DNA of 64,000 bases from Psychromonas arctica DSM 14288 (GTDB lineage: Bacteria > Pseudomonadota > Gammaproteobacteria > Enterobacterales > Psychromonadaceae), in contig NZ_KI519477.1 in NCBI RefSeq assembly GCF_000482725.1, positions 47,314 to 111,313 on the forward strand, written 5' to 3'. This document shows positions 7,999-17,842 of this stretch, piece by piece. The notes under the pieces are model-generated. The model did not search any database and was not told the DNA's origin. It saw nothing but the letters and a program-made list of their open reading frames with translations. Position 1 is the first letter of the stretch; every line of letters starts with the position of its first letter. The translations under genes and the position numbers were made by a program.

Positions 7999-8401
7999 AT
8001 CGACTCCTAATACCAACCAGAGTAATTAAGTGCTTTATTCTACTTGTTAAATGTTGAGCACCTGTTTAAGACAATCGGCATAAATTAAGAATTTCATAAT
8101 TCAAAGTATCAGAAACTCACTATAAAACAATTAGTAATAGATCACACAAAAAACACAAAATAATAATCAAATTATTAGGATATCGTCATGAATCTATCAT
8201 AAACATCCTTTATACTTACTTTTATAACCACTAAAAAATAGTGGATATAAGTTACCGTTATTAGCCTCGGATTGCTTATTAGTTTCTATTATATAGCGCT
8301 TTATTTTGTACATATTAAGCGAACGGCAAGTTTAGTGGCTCGTAATAGGTGATTTCAGTAATAACAAATAATTGAATGTCCAATGAATAGAGGAGTCTAC
8401 T
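7999..8401. other. Intergenic region between ybjD and the next gene (403 bp)
   Basis: A divergent promoter region, AT-rich, with no ORF of note. A short hairpin CCACTA...TAGTGG lies near 8227-8245. The segment 8315-8328 (TTAAGCGAACGGCA) matches the inner part of the IS4 right terminal repeat at 13 of 14 positions. GAGGAG just before 8402 is the ribosome site of the next gene. Confidence 0.5.
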
Positions 8402-8755
8402 ATGAGCAATCTACATCAACTTAATATTTTACCTGAGCAAAGGACTATCAATTTAATTGCTTCTTACAGCAACGACTTTGAACGTGATAATTTTGATTAT
8501 CACCAACTTTTGGAGAAACTACATACTACTATCTCACGTAACCATTTTATGGACCAGCAAGACAATGCTGCTTGGATGAACCATAGAGGTAACGATTACT
8601 TAGCGAATCCAAAGCTATTTGCACATGCCCCTTTAACTTATTTATGTGCTTTTTTAAGTGAATTATTTAAAAATAATCAGTTGGATGATATTGAAAAAAA
8701 TATAGAGCCCAACATATTTGAAGCTATTTTAAAACGTTTAAATGATTTTAAATAA
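8402..8755 (+). CDS. Small hypothetical protein, possibly DUF6508-like
   Basis: A 117-residue soluble, acidic protein with no signal peptide or membrane segment. The C-terminal half (HAPLTYLCAFLSELFKNNQL followed by an AILKRLNDFK tail) recalls the DUF6508 pattern, in which a short helical region ends in a conserved ILKRL motif. I am not certain of the assignment. The ATG is preceded by GAGGAG at a good distance, and codon use resembles the neighbours, so it is likely a real gene. It stands alone between two regions without genes, so context says little about its job. Confidence 0.6.
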   Translation: MSNLHQLNILPEQRTINLIASYSNDFERDNFDYHQLLEKLHTTISRNHFMDQQDNAAWMNHRGNDYLANPKLFAHAPLTYLCAFLSELFKNNQLDDIEKNIEPNIFEAILKRLNDFK

Positions 8756-9112
8756 CGCTCTTTACTTGAATTCAAACTTCAAAGAAGAGTGAAAAAAGAA
8801 TAATGCGGTTAAATAACCATAGATAATTTACTTTATATTAAACAGTACCGTTACTATTATGTTGATCAAAAAAGAATCAAAAACATCGTTAGCGATTGGC
8901 AGATGATTAGGCAGAAATACACAATAATAGCGGTGCTATTCTAATTTAGTGATCAGGTTTAAAGTTAACAAGAGTTAAGGGTCTAACAAGTTAAACTTAA
9001 ATTCAAATAATAACTTCAACTGATTTTTCAAAAATTAAACACTACCTAATTTGATTTATTATTACCCTTAGTTACATTACACTGACTCTACGATTGAACG
9101 TGTAGAGTAATT
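8756..9112. other. Intergenic region (357 bp), nothing recognised
   Basis: AT-rich sequence between two plus-strand genes. I see no ORF with a ribosome site, no RNA gene and no strong terminator. It presumably holds the promoter of the hydrolase gene at 9113. Confidence 0.5.
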
Positions 9113-10078
9113 ATGGACTCCTTAACTCAAATAGCCCTAGGGGCAAGTGTTGCAGCTGCAGTTGGTTTCAAACCTTTTGGACGTAAGGTACTGCTAGCGG
9201 GTGCTATCTTAGGTACACTGCCTGATTTAGATGTGTTAATAAGCTATCAAACTGCTATTGATAACTTTACTTTTCACCGCGGTTTCAGTCACTCCTTGAT
9301 TGTATTAAGCGCTTTCAGTGTGTTTTTATATAGGCTTGCTTTGTACTTTAGGCCACAATGGAAAACCTCTAAAAAATCATTATTTCTGACCATATTATTA
9401 CCTTTAATTACACATCCGTTATTAGATGCATTTACCAGTTATGGCACTCAATTATGGTGGCCGATCCCAATACAACCTACCTCTTGGTCAAGCATTTTTA
9501 TTATTGACCCCCTTTATACTTTGCCATTATTAATAGCGGTTTTAGGGCTGTGGTTGCAAAAAAACACCTTAAAATGGTACAAAATAAATAGCGTTGTTTT
9601 GTGTATTAGTTGCGCTTACTTAGCACTAGGACAGGCACAATTTTGGTATTTAAAACAAAAGTTAACTGTTGATACGGTAGTTAAAAATAGTCAGATATTT
9701 ATCTCGCCAACACCCTTTAATATCTTTGTATGGCGGATTATTAGCTATCAAGATGATACTTATTATGAAACCTTCAGCAGTGTTTTAAATATCCAAAACA
9801 CTGAATGGCAAGCCTTTGCAACAGGCCGCTCACTGTCCAAGCATTTTAATTCAACAGAGTTACAACGCTTAGAGTGGTTTAGTGATGGTTTGTTGAGCTT
9901 TAATGAGAGTCAAGGTCGGCTGATTGTGACGGATTTACGCATTGGCTTATCACATTATTACCCATTCTCTTTTAGCATTGCAAAGCGAGAACAGCATCAG
10001 AACTGGTTAGTGATCCCCTCGGAAAAAATGCCGGAACCAGAGGTGAGTTGGAAAGTACTAATGGAAAAACTGCAATAG
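9113..10078 (+). CDS. YdjM/YbcI-type inner-membrane metal-dependent hydrolase
   Basis: A 321-residue protein of the LexA-binding, inner-membrane metal-dependent hydrolase family (YdjM/DUF457). The family motifs are clear: MDSLTQIALGAS at the N-terminus, LGTLPDLDVL near 40, FHRGFSHSL near 58-66, and THPLLDAFTSYGTQLWW near 104. These supply the conserved Asp and His residues thought to bind metal. Four to five hydrophobic segments fill the first 170 residues, and the C-terminal 150 residues look soluble. Substrate and physiological role are unknown. E. coli ydjM is in the SOS regulon, but I did not find a convincing LexA box here. The gene is convergent with recQ. Confidence 0.8.
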   Translation: MDSLTQIALGASVAAAVGFKPFGRKVLLAGAILGTLPDLDVLISYQTAIDNFTFHRGFSHSLIVLSAFSVFLYRLALYFRPQWKTSKKSLFLTILLPLITHPLLDAFTSYGTQLWWPIPIQPTSWSSIFIIDPLYTLPLLIAVLGLWLQKNTLKWYKINSVVLCISCAYLALGQAQFWYLKQKLTVDTVVKNSQIFISPTPFNIFVWRIISYQDDTYYETFSSVLNIQNTEWQAFATGRSLSKHFNSTELQRLEWFSDGLLSFNESQGRLIVTDLRIGLSHYYPFSFSIAKREQHQNWLVIPSEKMPEPEVSWKVLMEKLQ

Positions 10079-10171
10079 TTCACTTATTCAAGGCGACATA
10101 AACAAAGATATATTCTATGAGTATAAAGTGATGATTTTGCTTAAAGCAAAAAAACGCAATATTACTGAAGA

Positions 10172-11986
10172 TTATAGCTGATCAACATATTGCTTAATTT
10201 CAGCTAAAAAATCTTCTCCATACTTATCTAACTTAATATGGCCAACACCTGTGATTGATAAAAATTGCGAGTCATTGGTGGGCATTAATTCACTCATTTC
10301 AGACAAAGAAACGTCACTAAAAATAACATAGGGAGGTAAGTTTGCTTGATCAGCTATCTGCTTGCGTAAATGGCGTAATTTAGCGAATAATTTATTATCT
10401 GCATTAACAGACACACTACGTCGCTTTTGTTTGGCAGTGGTTTTCACTAACTGCAATCTTGGAACAGCAAGCATTAAGCTATTCTCTGATTTAAGCACTG
10501 AACGAGCAGCTTCTGTTAATTGTAAAGCAGAGCCTCGAGTTAAGTTTTGCATTAATAATCCGCAATGGATCAATTGCCTAGCAATACTAAACCAATGTTC
10601 GGTTGATTTATCTTTACCAATACCAAACGTTGATAATTGATCGTGGCCAAGGCTTTTGACACGTGCAGTTTGTGCACCACGTAATACTTCAACCACGTGT
10701 GTGATCCCAAAATACTGCCCAGTTCGATAAACACAGGATAGTATTTTTTGCGCATCCACCGTTGCATCATAACTTTGCGGAGGATCTAAGCAAATATCAC
10801 AGTTACCACAGGCTTTGGGGCTGTATTCACCAAAATAATTTAATACCACTCGACGACGACACGTTTGTGCTTCCGCGAATGCGACCATTGTATTCAGTTT
10901 ATGTAACTCAATACGCAGTTGCTCTTGATTTGGGTTCTTTTCTAACAAGCTACGAATACGTGCTGGATCCGCTGGGTCATAAAATAACATCGCTTGCGCA
11001 GGTAAACCGTCTCGACCTGCTCGTCCTGTTTCTTGATAGTATGACTCAATATTCTTAGGTATTTCATAATGCACCACAAAACGCACATTGGGTTTATCAA
11101 TACCCATACCAAAAGCCACGGTCGCAACGACGATTTCAACTTCATCTTTAATAAATAAATCTTGTACCGTTTGACGCTCTTCTAAGGGTAATCCCGCATG
11201 ATAACAACGAGAATTTACCCCCTTTGCGGCTAATTTTTGTGCAATCTCTTCAGTACGCTTACGACTAGTGCAATAAATAATTCCGCTTTCGTCTTTATGC
11301 TGATCTAAATAATTAAATAATTGTGATAATGGGCGATATTTTTCAATCAATAAATATTCAATGTTAGGGCGATCAAAACTACGAATTTCTATTAAAGGTT
11401 GATTGAGCTGTAAGCGCTGTAAAATATCTTGTTGTGTTGCATGATCTGCCGTTGCAGTTAAAGCCACTAAAGGAATATTAGGAAAATATTCTTTAAGATT
11501 GCCTAATTGTGCATATTCAGGACGGAAATCATGCCCCCAGGAAGAGATACAATGGGCTTCATCGATGGCAAATAAATTAATAGGCAAGTGTTGTAGTCGA
11601 GCAACAAAGTCAGGACGTAAAAGACGCTCAGGTGCAACGTATAATAGTTTCAGCTGCCCACGATGTAGGGAGTTAATAATATCATTTTGTTGTTGATAGG
11701 AGAGACTAGAATTTAAATAGGCTGCTGCGACACCACAAGCTTGTAGGGTATCCACTTGATCTTTCATAAGAGAGATCAAAGGTGATATAACGATGCATAT
11801 CCCCTCTCTCACTAATGCAGGAATTTGAAAACATAAACTTTTACCGCCGCCCGTAGGCATAACCACCAGTGCATCACGTCCTGCGATCAACTCGTTAATA
11901 ACGGTTTCTTGACCATCTCGAAATTGCTTGTACCCAAACACATCAAATAAGACGTCATGTGCAGTACTAGTGATACTCTGGCTCAA
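10172..11986 (-). CDS. recQ: ATP-dependent DNA helicase RecQ
   Basis: A 604-residue 3'-5' DNA helicase (E. coli 609) for recombination and replication-fork repair. Features in order: the RecQ-specific [10 protein letters not shown] motif 0; Walker A MPTGGGKS (residues 43-50); DEAH box in [19 protein letters not shown]; helicase motif [12 protein letters not shown]; the RQC zinc site with cysteines in TCRR and ACGNCDIC; and a C-terminal HRDC domain ending in [13 protein letters not shown]. All catalytic motifs are intact. It is a single gene on the minus strand, convergent with the hydrolase before it. Confidence 0.97.
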   Translation of the reverse strand: MSQSITSTAHDVLFDVFGYKQFRDGQETVINELIAGRDALVVMPTGGGKSLCFQIPALVREGICIVISPLISLMKDQVDTLQACGVAAAYLNSSLSYQQQNDIINSLHRGQLKLLYVAPERLLRPDFVARLQHLPINLFAIDEAHCISSWGHDFRPEYAQLGNLKEYFPNIPLVALTATADHATQQDILQRLQLNQPLIEIRSFDRPNIEYLLIEKYRPLSQLFNYLDQHKDESGIIYCTSRKRTEEIAQKLAAKGVNSRCYHAGLPLEERQTVQDLFIKDEVEIVVATVAFGMGIDKPNVRFVVHYEIPKNIESYYQETGRAGRDGLPAQAMLFYDPADPARIRSLLEKNPNQEQLRIELHKLNTMVAFAEAQTCRRRVVLNYFGEYSPKACGNCDICLDPPQSYDATVDAQKILSCVYRTGQYFGITHVVEVLRGAQTARVKSLGHDQLSTFGIGKDKSTEHWFSIARQLIHCGLLMQNLTRGSALQLTEAARSVLKSENSLMLAVPRLQLVKTTAKQKRRSVSVNADNKLFAKLRHLRKQIADQANLPPYVIFSDVSLSEMSELMPTNDSQFLSITGVGHIKLDKYGEDFLAEIKQYVDQL

Positions 11987-12082
11987 AATATAGCAACCTA
12001 TTGATAATCTAAGCGGTGAAACGGGCTCGTATTGTAAATCAGCGTCGACATTATTTCAGCCTAAATTTTCTTATCAGACAAA

Positions 12083-12673
12083 CTAACGTGCTGCAAAGTC
12101 CTGAGCAAAAGAATCAACTTTTTCCCAATCGGTTAATTCTAAGTCCTGTGTTTTATCAGTACTGCCGCCAGTCATTTTCATAATCAACTGAATTAACAGG
12201 GTTTGCCACCAATTATAGCGAGAGTACAACAGTGCTCCGGCAAATACTCCTTTTAACTGAGGTTGCCATTGTGAAAGTTGATCAAATTTTTTCATATAGG
12301 CATTATTTTCTGGCACCGCTTTTTCTGGCTTACGTGCTGTTAAACAAACCACAAAAAAAGCATTACATACTGTATCTAATTGCGTTTTATGCTGATTAAC
12401 AAACTTAATTATATTGGGACGAAAGTTGCCATAACGAATAGATGCACCGATTAAGACTTTTTGGTACAAAGCAAAATCAATGGTCGGATTATCATCAATA
12501 TTCAATACAATCACTTCCCCAGTAAGGGGTTGCTTAATCCGATTAATTATTTTTAATGTTTGTCCATCGACAGAGGAATAAAGAACTAAAGTTTTGCTTA
12601 CTGCACAATTTTCAGTTTGCTTGGTTTCAGTCTGCTTAGTTTCAGTTTGCTTAGGTTGAGCTTCATTAGACAT
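12083..12673 (-). CDS. hemG: Menaquinone-dependent protoporphyrinogen IX dehydrogenase HemG
   Basis: A 196-residue flavodoxin-fold enzyme that oxidises protoporphyrinogen IX to protoporphyrin IX, passing electrons to the respiratory chain. The FMN loop LYSSVDGQT, the IGASIRYG segment, the LTARKPEK stretch and the C-terminal KMTGG and TDWEKV motifs match E. coli HemG (181 residues). It carries an extra N-terminal tail of about 25 residues with three KQTET-type repeats encoded by 15-bp tandem repeats (12608-12652). The start 3 bp after trkH implies translation in one operon, yigZ-trkH-hemG, as in E. coli. No ATG or GTG closer to the flavodoxin domain was found, so the tail is probably translated. 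Confidence 0.93.
   Translation of the reverse strand: MSNEAQPKQTETKQTETKQTENCAVSKTLVLYSSVDGQTLKIINRIKQPLTGEVIVLNIDDNPTIDFALYQKVLIGASIRYGNFRPNIIKFVNQHKTQLDTVCNAFFVVCLTARKPEKAVPENNAYMKKFDQLSQWQPQLKGVFAGALLYSRYNWWQTLLIQLIMKMTGGSTDKTQDLELTDWEKVDSFAQDFAAR
12608..12652. repeat. Three 15-bp tandem repeats in hemG
   Basis: On the minus strand the units read AAGCAAACTGAAACT with a few changes, each coding for Lys-Gln-Thr-Glu-Thr/Asn. The unit length is a multiple of three, so gain or loss of a unit keeps the hemG frame. Confidence 0.85.
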
Positions 12674-12676
12674 AAT

Positions 12677-14134
12677 TTAATTTTTCCAGAATACAGGTGT
12701 AAATAACACTAATAATGTAAAGACTTCTAATCGACCGAATAACATGGCAATAATCATTACCCATTTTGAAGCATCACTAACATCATTAAAATGTACCGCG
12801 ACTTCACCTAAACCAGGCCCTAGATTATTAAGCATGGCGACTACAGAAGAGAACGCACTCAGTTCGTCCATCCCGGTCATTAATAATGCCAGCATACAGA
12901 CAATAAAAACCAACGCATAGGTAGAGAAGAATCCCCACACTGCTTCAACAACACGATCCGGTAAGGCTTTATCACCTAACTTGATTTTATATACGGCCTT
13001 GGGATGCACTAACCGCTTTAATTCACGTTGCCCTTGCAAATTAAGTAATAATACACGGATCACTTTCAAACCACCGCCCGTGGAGCCAGCACATCCTCCG
13101 ATAAAACTAGAGAAAATAAGTAAAACAGGCAGCAACAAAGGCCAATCTGAGAAAGAAGTGGTCGTAAAACCTGCCGTGGTTGAAATTGAAACGGACTGAA
13201 ATAATGCATGGGAAAAGGTGGTTTCTATACTGTTATAAACATCGTGCCCCATTAACATCCAAAAGCAGATAATAGTTAGAAACACTTGAATAAATATAAA
13301 TGCACGCACTTCAGGATCGCGTCGATAGACATCAAAACTGAGTTTTTTAGCAGAGAATACCGTGAAATGCAGCGCGTAGTTAATGCCCGAGATAATTAAA
13401 AAAACCACGGTGATAATGTTAATTACTTCACTATTAAAGTGCCCCATACTGGCATCGTAAGTAGAAAATCCACCAATCGACACGGTTGAGAAGCTATGAC
13501 CAAGTGCATCAAACAAACTCATACCGGCAATCCAAAATGCCAACATACAAGCAACCGTTAAGCATAAATAAACATACCATAGCGCTTTAGCTGTTTCGGC
13601 TATACGTGGGGTCATCTTTGAATCTTTCACTGGCCCCGGTGTTTCTGCTCGATACAACTGCATGCCACCGATACCTAACATCGGTAAAACCGCAACGGCT
13701 AATACAATGATCCCCATGCCACCAAACCATTGCAACATTTGTCGATAAAATAAAATTGATTTTGGCAAGTCATCTAGCTGAGCAATAGTGGTTGCACCGG
13801 TAGTGGTTAACCCGGAAAAAGATTCAAAAAAGGCAGTCGCAAGATTCATGTCTACGCTGGAGCTCATTAGAAATGGAATTGCACCAACACTGCCTAGTGT
13901 TGCCCAAAACAACACCACAATTAAAAAACCTTCACGCGCCTTTAATTCACCTTTGTGGCGTCGATTCGGCAGCCAAAAAACAAAACCGATGAATAAAGTC
14001 ACAAAAAATGCAGCTAAAAAGTCATTACCGCCACCATCTTGATAGATGAAGGCAACAAAAACAGGTGGTAACATGGTCAGGCTGAATAGACCGATCAACA
14101 TCGCCACAATCCTGATAATTGAACGAATGGCCAC
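12677..14134 (-). CDS. trkH: Trk system potassium uptake protein TrkH
   Basis: A 485-residue inner-membrane channel subunit (E. coli 483) for K+ uptake together with the NAD-binding regulator TrkA, which is not in the window. The four pore-loop repeats with conserved glycines can be seen as GLTTTGATT, TVSIGGFSTYD, STTAGFTTTSF and MLNNLGPGLGEV, separated by paired hydrophobic helices. It sits between yigZ (12 bp upstream) and hemG (3 bp downstream) and is almost certainly co-transcribed with both. Confidence 0.96.
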   Translation of the reverse strand: MAIRSIIRIVAMLIGLFSLTMLPPVFVAFIYQDGGGNDFLAAFFVTLFIGFVFWLPNRRHKGELKAREGFLIVVLFWATLGSVGAIPFLMSSSVDMNLATAFFESFSGLTTTGATTIAQLDDLPKSILFYRQMLQWFGGMGIIVLAVAVLPMLGIGGMQLYRAETPGPVKDSKMTPRIAETAKALWYVYLCLTVACMLAFWIAGMSLFDALGHSFSTVSIGGFSTYDASMGHFNSEVINIITVVFLIISGINYALHFTVFSAKKLSFDVYRRDPEVRAFIFIQVFLTIICFWMLMGHDVYNSIETTFSHALFQSVSISTTAGFTTTSFSDWPLLLPVLLIFSSFIGGCAGSTGGGLKVIRVLLLNLQGQRELKRLVHPKAVYKIKLGDKALPDRVVEAVWGFFSTYALVFIVCMLALLMTGMDELSAFSSVVAMLNNLGPGLGEVAVHFNDVSDASKWVMIIAMLFGRLEVFTLLVLFTPVFWKN

Positions 14135-14146
14135 TAGCTAGCCCAA

Positions 14147-14779
14147 CTAGTTAGCATTAGTTGAAGTATTGATTTGTTTCGCAATGATCTGTCCCTGCAT
14201 CGATGATTGTAATTTTTGCTTAAATTGAATGATTTGTTCGCTATCGACTTCAATTAATGCCACTACCATTTGTTGATAATCGACATTAATGATTCTTCCT
14301 GAATGTGAAGCTAATATATGCTCTACCGTTGCCATTTGGGCATAGTTACATTGTAACTTAAATTGTTGGAAAAAACGCTTCTCTATTGTAGGCATAGTTG
14401 GGCACAATTGCTGCAAACCATTACTGTAAGCACGTACTAAACCACCCGTTCCTAATTTAATGCCCCCCGAATACCTCACTACGACAGCGACCATTTCACC
14501 AACATTTGTACCTTGCAAAACAGCAAGCATAGGCTTTCCAGCAGTACCTTTGGGTTCTCCATCATCACTACACCCCATGTTAACGCTATCTTTAGGACTG
14601 CCACCGATATAAGCCCAGCAGTGATGGCGTGCATCTTTATGCAAGGTTTTTATTTCGGCAAGGTATTGCATCGCAGCAGCCTTACCTTGAGCTGGACTGA
14701 TAAAAGTTAAAAATCGGCTTTTTTTAATTTCTTCTTGAAAAAAAACCGGTTGCTGTAAAATTAAATAGGGTTTATTCAC
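14147..14779 (-). CDS. yigZ: IMPACT/YigZ family protein
   Basis: A 210-residue protein (E. coli YigZ 204). The N-terminal UPF0029/Impact domain is marked by KKSRFLTFI, HHCWAYIGG, SDDGEPKGTAGKPML and VVRYSGGIKLGTGGLVRAYS. A C-terminal ferredoxin-like domain follows (about 140-200). The eukaryotic relative IMPACT binds the GCN1 translation-stress regulator, but the bacterial role is not settled. It is first of the yigZ-trkH-hemG operon, a conserved arrangement. Confidence 0.93.
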   Translation of the reverse strand: MNKPYLILQQPVFFQEEIKKSRFLTFISPAQGKAAAMQYLAEIKTLHKDARHHCWAYIGGSPKDSVNMGCSDDGEPKGTAGKPMLAVLQGTNVGEMVAVVVRYSGGIKLGTGGLVRAYSNGLQQLCPTMPTIEKRFFQQFKLQCNYAQMATVEHILASHSGRIINVDYQQMVVALIEVDSEQIIQFKQKLQSSMQGQIIAKQINTSTNAN

Positions 14780-14961
14780 TGTTAACTAAAAGACCTTGTG
14801 TTTGCATGCCATAAAACCATAACTACAAAATAGGCATTTTGATAAAGCATTTGCTGTCATAATACTGCAGTCAATGTTCTAATGCGTCAGATAATAAGTA
14901 AGCTGTGCAGTCAACTTGTCACTGGTGAGCGAAATTAGCCAACTCTATAGCATATTCACTT

Positions 14962-17271
14962 CTACTTCATTGATAAACAAGCTAATAACTCTTCAACTTG
15001 TTTAGGTTGTAATGTTTCTCTATCGAGTTGCTGAATAAAAACATTAATCACTTTGGCATCAAACGGTTCAATGCTGCTGCCCAATAATCGTTTTTTACTG
15101 GCTGCTAATAATGCCTCATCGCTTTGATCAAAATCTGCAAATAACAAACTCAATACACAGTGATAACGCAATCGTGTTTCGCTTAAGTGCCTGCTTAATG
15201 TCTGGATAAATGACAGATCGCTCAGCGTTATTATGTCACCTTCAACACGAACAAATTTACCCAGCTGTAATTGTACTAAAACACTAGTGACTCGCTCTTT
15301 AAGCGTTTCTGTCGAAGGCGCTAGGAAATATTCTGCATTGATAAAGCCTAATAAACTACTTACTAACTCGGTTAATGTGGCACAACTAATTTTATTATTT
15401 TGATTGTTTAATTTAATTAAGCCATAACTCACCAATGAAGGTAGTGCAAATACATGCACAATGGTATTACGGTAATAAGTTAAATGTGCACTTTGTTTTT
15501 GGTCGCAACTTACCACATAATTAGTTTCTGAGAACTTATTCATGGCTAACGCTTGTTGATAAATGAGTTCAGGAGGTTGTGTTGGATAAGTGATTCTAGA
15601 GTCCTGACTCGTATTAGCTAATAACTGTTGATGTAATTGCAATAAAGCCAGCATACGATGTTTACCTAGCTGATGATTAGTACTGGCCAATAATATAGCT
15701 GCGCACAAAGGTAAGGCATTCACTGCTGTTGCTTGATTTATTCCCTGCATAACATTATTGCCCAAGTGGTTAACTTGCGTAGCAAATTGCTGCTCAGTAA
15801 GGGCTTGATGTCGCCAATTAGGCTGATGTTGATCAAGATATTGCTTGAGATTAATTGGCTCTCCAAAGTTAACAAAAGCACGCCCAAAATTACGTAATTT
15901 TTTAATAATACCTAGGACTTGCCACGCACTTTCTTGTTGTTTTTTCTGCCCAGACAGTTCCTTCATGTAAGTGTTCACTTCCATAATATGGTCATAACCA
16001 ATATACACAGGCACAATCATCACATTACGTTCAGGCTGATCTAAAAAGGTTTGTACACTCATTGCCAGTAAACCCGTTTTAGCGGGTAGTAAGCGCCCGG
16101 TTCTGCTGCGTCCTCCTTCGGTAAAGAACTCAATCGGATAACCTTGTTTAAATAACATCGCAAAATAGGCTTTGAATACTTTGCCATAGAGAGGATCATC
16201 TTTAAAACTACGGCGTAAAAAGAACGCACCAGAGCGCCTAAAAATACCACCAGCAGGAAAAAAGTTAAGATTCACTCCGGCTGCTACATGTGGTGGTACT
16301 AAACCTTCTCCAAATAATAAATAAGATAATAAGAGATAATCCATATGGCTGCGGTGACAAGGCATATAAATAATTTCTGCCCCACTTTGTGTTGCATCAC
16401 GCACCGCTTGCGCATGATTAACTTCGATCCCTTGGTAAATACCATTCCAGACTTTAGACAAAACAGATCGGAAAATACGTAAAAAACGATATGAAAAATT
16501 ACTACTAATCTCTTCTAAATAAGCATGACATTGCTGAGTAACCTGTCGTTCACTTCGACCACTTTGCTGGCTTTCTTGTTGAATGGTTTGTTGCATCATC
16601 GAGCTGGCGATAACACGTTTGATCATCGCTTTACGATTAGGGATTTGAGGCCCACGACTAGAACGATTTTGGGTACTAAAATAGTGCAAGGCTACTCGCG
16701 CAAGCTTATGTGCTAAATGTTTTGAGCGTTTGTTTTTTTCTACTAACGATCGAACAGATATGGGCACATTAAAACGTATTAAATGATCACTACCCGCAAT
16801 GATAATGGACCATGCTTTTTGCAAGCTACTTACATTATTATGTCCCTGAAAAGCTTTTCGTGGATTGCTTTTACCTGGATTTCTTCCCCAGAAAAATGTC
16901 ACTGGTACTAATTGCACATCAAGCTTGGCATCCTGTTGGTGCAACGATAATAAGTGTTGGTATTGCGCTAAATAAGCAGACTGCTGTTGCTTTAGCGGTT
17001 TCTTTTTAAAAAAATACCAATCATGTAAATAAATAACAGCAGGCAGTGTAATGCCATGCAATTGCAAAGGTTGATAAGGATCGGGTAAAGCTTGCTTAAC
17101 GCAGGCTTTTTGTAATGCTAATAAATCGCTAGCACTGTTTTGTTCCAACACATAAATAATAGGACGAGATAGGTCTAATTTTAACTCAGTAACAGGGTTT
17201 TGTGGCACCACCACACTCTTCACCCAAAAACGACTGATCATTTTAGACCAAAAGGAGCCTTTAACTAGCAC
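14962..17271 (-). CDS. plsB: Glycerol-3-phosphate 1-O-acyltransferase PlsB
   Basis: A 769-residue membrane-associated enzyme (E. coli 807) that transfers an acyl chain from acyl-ACP or acyl-CoA to glycerol-3-phosphate, the first step of phospholipid synthesis. The acyltransferase block I HRSHMDYLLLSYLLF, block II region with GGIFRRSGAFFLRRSF, block III FTEGGRSRTGR and block IV VPVYIGYD are all present in residues about 300-430. The N-terminus aligns with E. coli from RPIIYVL onwards and is a little shorter overall. It is divergent from dgkA, as in E. coli. Confidence 0.96.
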   Translation of the reverse strand: MLVKGSFWSKMISRFWVKSVVVPQNPVTELKLDLSRPIIYVLEQNSASDLLALQKACVKQALPDPYQPLQLHGITLPAVIYLHDWYFFKKKPLKQQQSAYLAQYQHLLSLHQQDAKLDVQLVPVTFFWGRNPGKSNPRKAFQGHNNVSSLQKAWSIIIAGSDHLIRFNVPISVRSLVEKNKRSKHLAHKLARVALHYFSTQNRSSRGPQIPNRKAMIKRVIASSMMQQTIQQESQQSGRSERQVTQQCHAYLEEISSNFSYRFLRIFRSVLSKVWNGIYQGIEVNHAQAVRDATQSGAEIIYMPCHRSHMDYLLLSYLLFGEGLVPPHVAAGVNLNFFPAGGIFRRSGAFFLRRSFKDDPLYGKVFKAYFAMLFKQGYPIEFFTEGGRSRTGRLLPAKTGLLAMSVQTFLDQPERNVMIVPVYIGYDHIMEVNTYMKELSGQKKQQESAWQVLGIIKKLRNFGRAFVNFGEPINLKQYLDQHQPNWRHQALTEQQFATQVNHLGNNVMQGINQATAVNALPLCAAILLASTNHQLGKHRMLALLQLHQQLLANTSQDSRITYPTQPPELIYQQALAMNKFSETNYVVSCDQKQSAHLTYYRNTIVHVFALPSLVSYGLIKLNNQNNKISCATLTELVSSLLGFINAEYFLAPSTETLKERVTSVLVQLQLGKFVRVEGDIITLSDLSFIQTLSRHLSETRLRYHCVLSLLFADFDQSDEALLAASKKRLLGSSIEPFDAKVINVFIQQLDRETLQPKQVEELLACLSMK

Positions 17272-17459
17272 ATACTTTCCTTGTTATTGTCCATTATATT
17301 GGCTTTAGTTTAACATACAAAGCTAGTGCGTATAGGCGTTGACAAGCATTCTGAGACCGCTGGCAAATGATTCCTCTCAATCAACAGCTAAATGATGACC
17401 AAGTGATGTCGATTTGTTAAAGTGTGCGCTTCAATTAATACACACGAGATTGCTTATTA

Positions 17460-17816
17460 ATGCAAAAAAATACTGGAATAAAACGAATATTTCTTGCTTT
17501 TGGTTATTCACTAAAAGGCATCAAAAGTGCTTTTAAACATGAGGCTGCTTTTCGTCAAGAGGTTTTGCTAGCACTTATTTTAATCCCTATTGCCTTATTA
17601 GTAGACGTCAGTCAAGTAGAACGTATCCTTTTAATTTCATCAGTGATCTTGGTATTAATATTTGAAATAATTAATTCAGCCATTGAAGCCGTTGTAGATA
17701 GAATTGGCAGTGAATTCCATGAACTTTCTGGGCGCGCTAAAGATATGGGCTCATCAGCTGTATTAATTGGTTTATTATTAACCGCGTATATTTGGATTGA
17801 AATCCTGTTTATTTAA
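17460..17816 (+). CDS. dgkA: Diacylglycerol kinase
   Basis: A 118-residue integral membrane enzyme (E. coli 122) that phosphorylates diacylglycerol left by MDO/LPS modification, returning it as phosphatidic acid. Three membrane helices are visible, with the signature EIINSAIEAVVDRIG holding the catalytic glutamate, and the N-terminal GIKSAFKHEAAFRQE amphipathic helix. It is divergent from plsB (188 bp apart), coupling two lipid genes, and is followed after 26 bp by dnaB instead of lexA as in E. coli. Confidence 0.95.
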   Translation: MQKNTGIKRIFLAFGYSLKGIKSAFKHEAAFRQEVLLALILIPIALLVDVSQVERILLISSVILVLIFEIINSAIEAVVDRIGSEFHELSGRAKDMGSSAVLIGLLLTAYIWIEILFI

Positions 17817-17842
17817 TTTACTTCACTCATTAGGATTCTAAT

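Noticed and set aside
6325..8755. A complete Gabija-type or other named defence island around ybjD
   Set aside because: No helicase or other defence partner is adjacent, and the protein matches the widespread YbjD chromosomal type.
10130..10160. Hairpin between the membrane hydrolase gene and recQ as a terminator
   Set aside because: TTTTGC/GCAAAA pairs over only 6 bp and has no T-run on the strand of either gene in the right place.
12608..12652. Tandem repeats as a possible CRISPR-like array
   Set aside because: Units are contiguous, 15 bp, in frame within hemG, and have no spacers.
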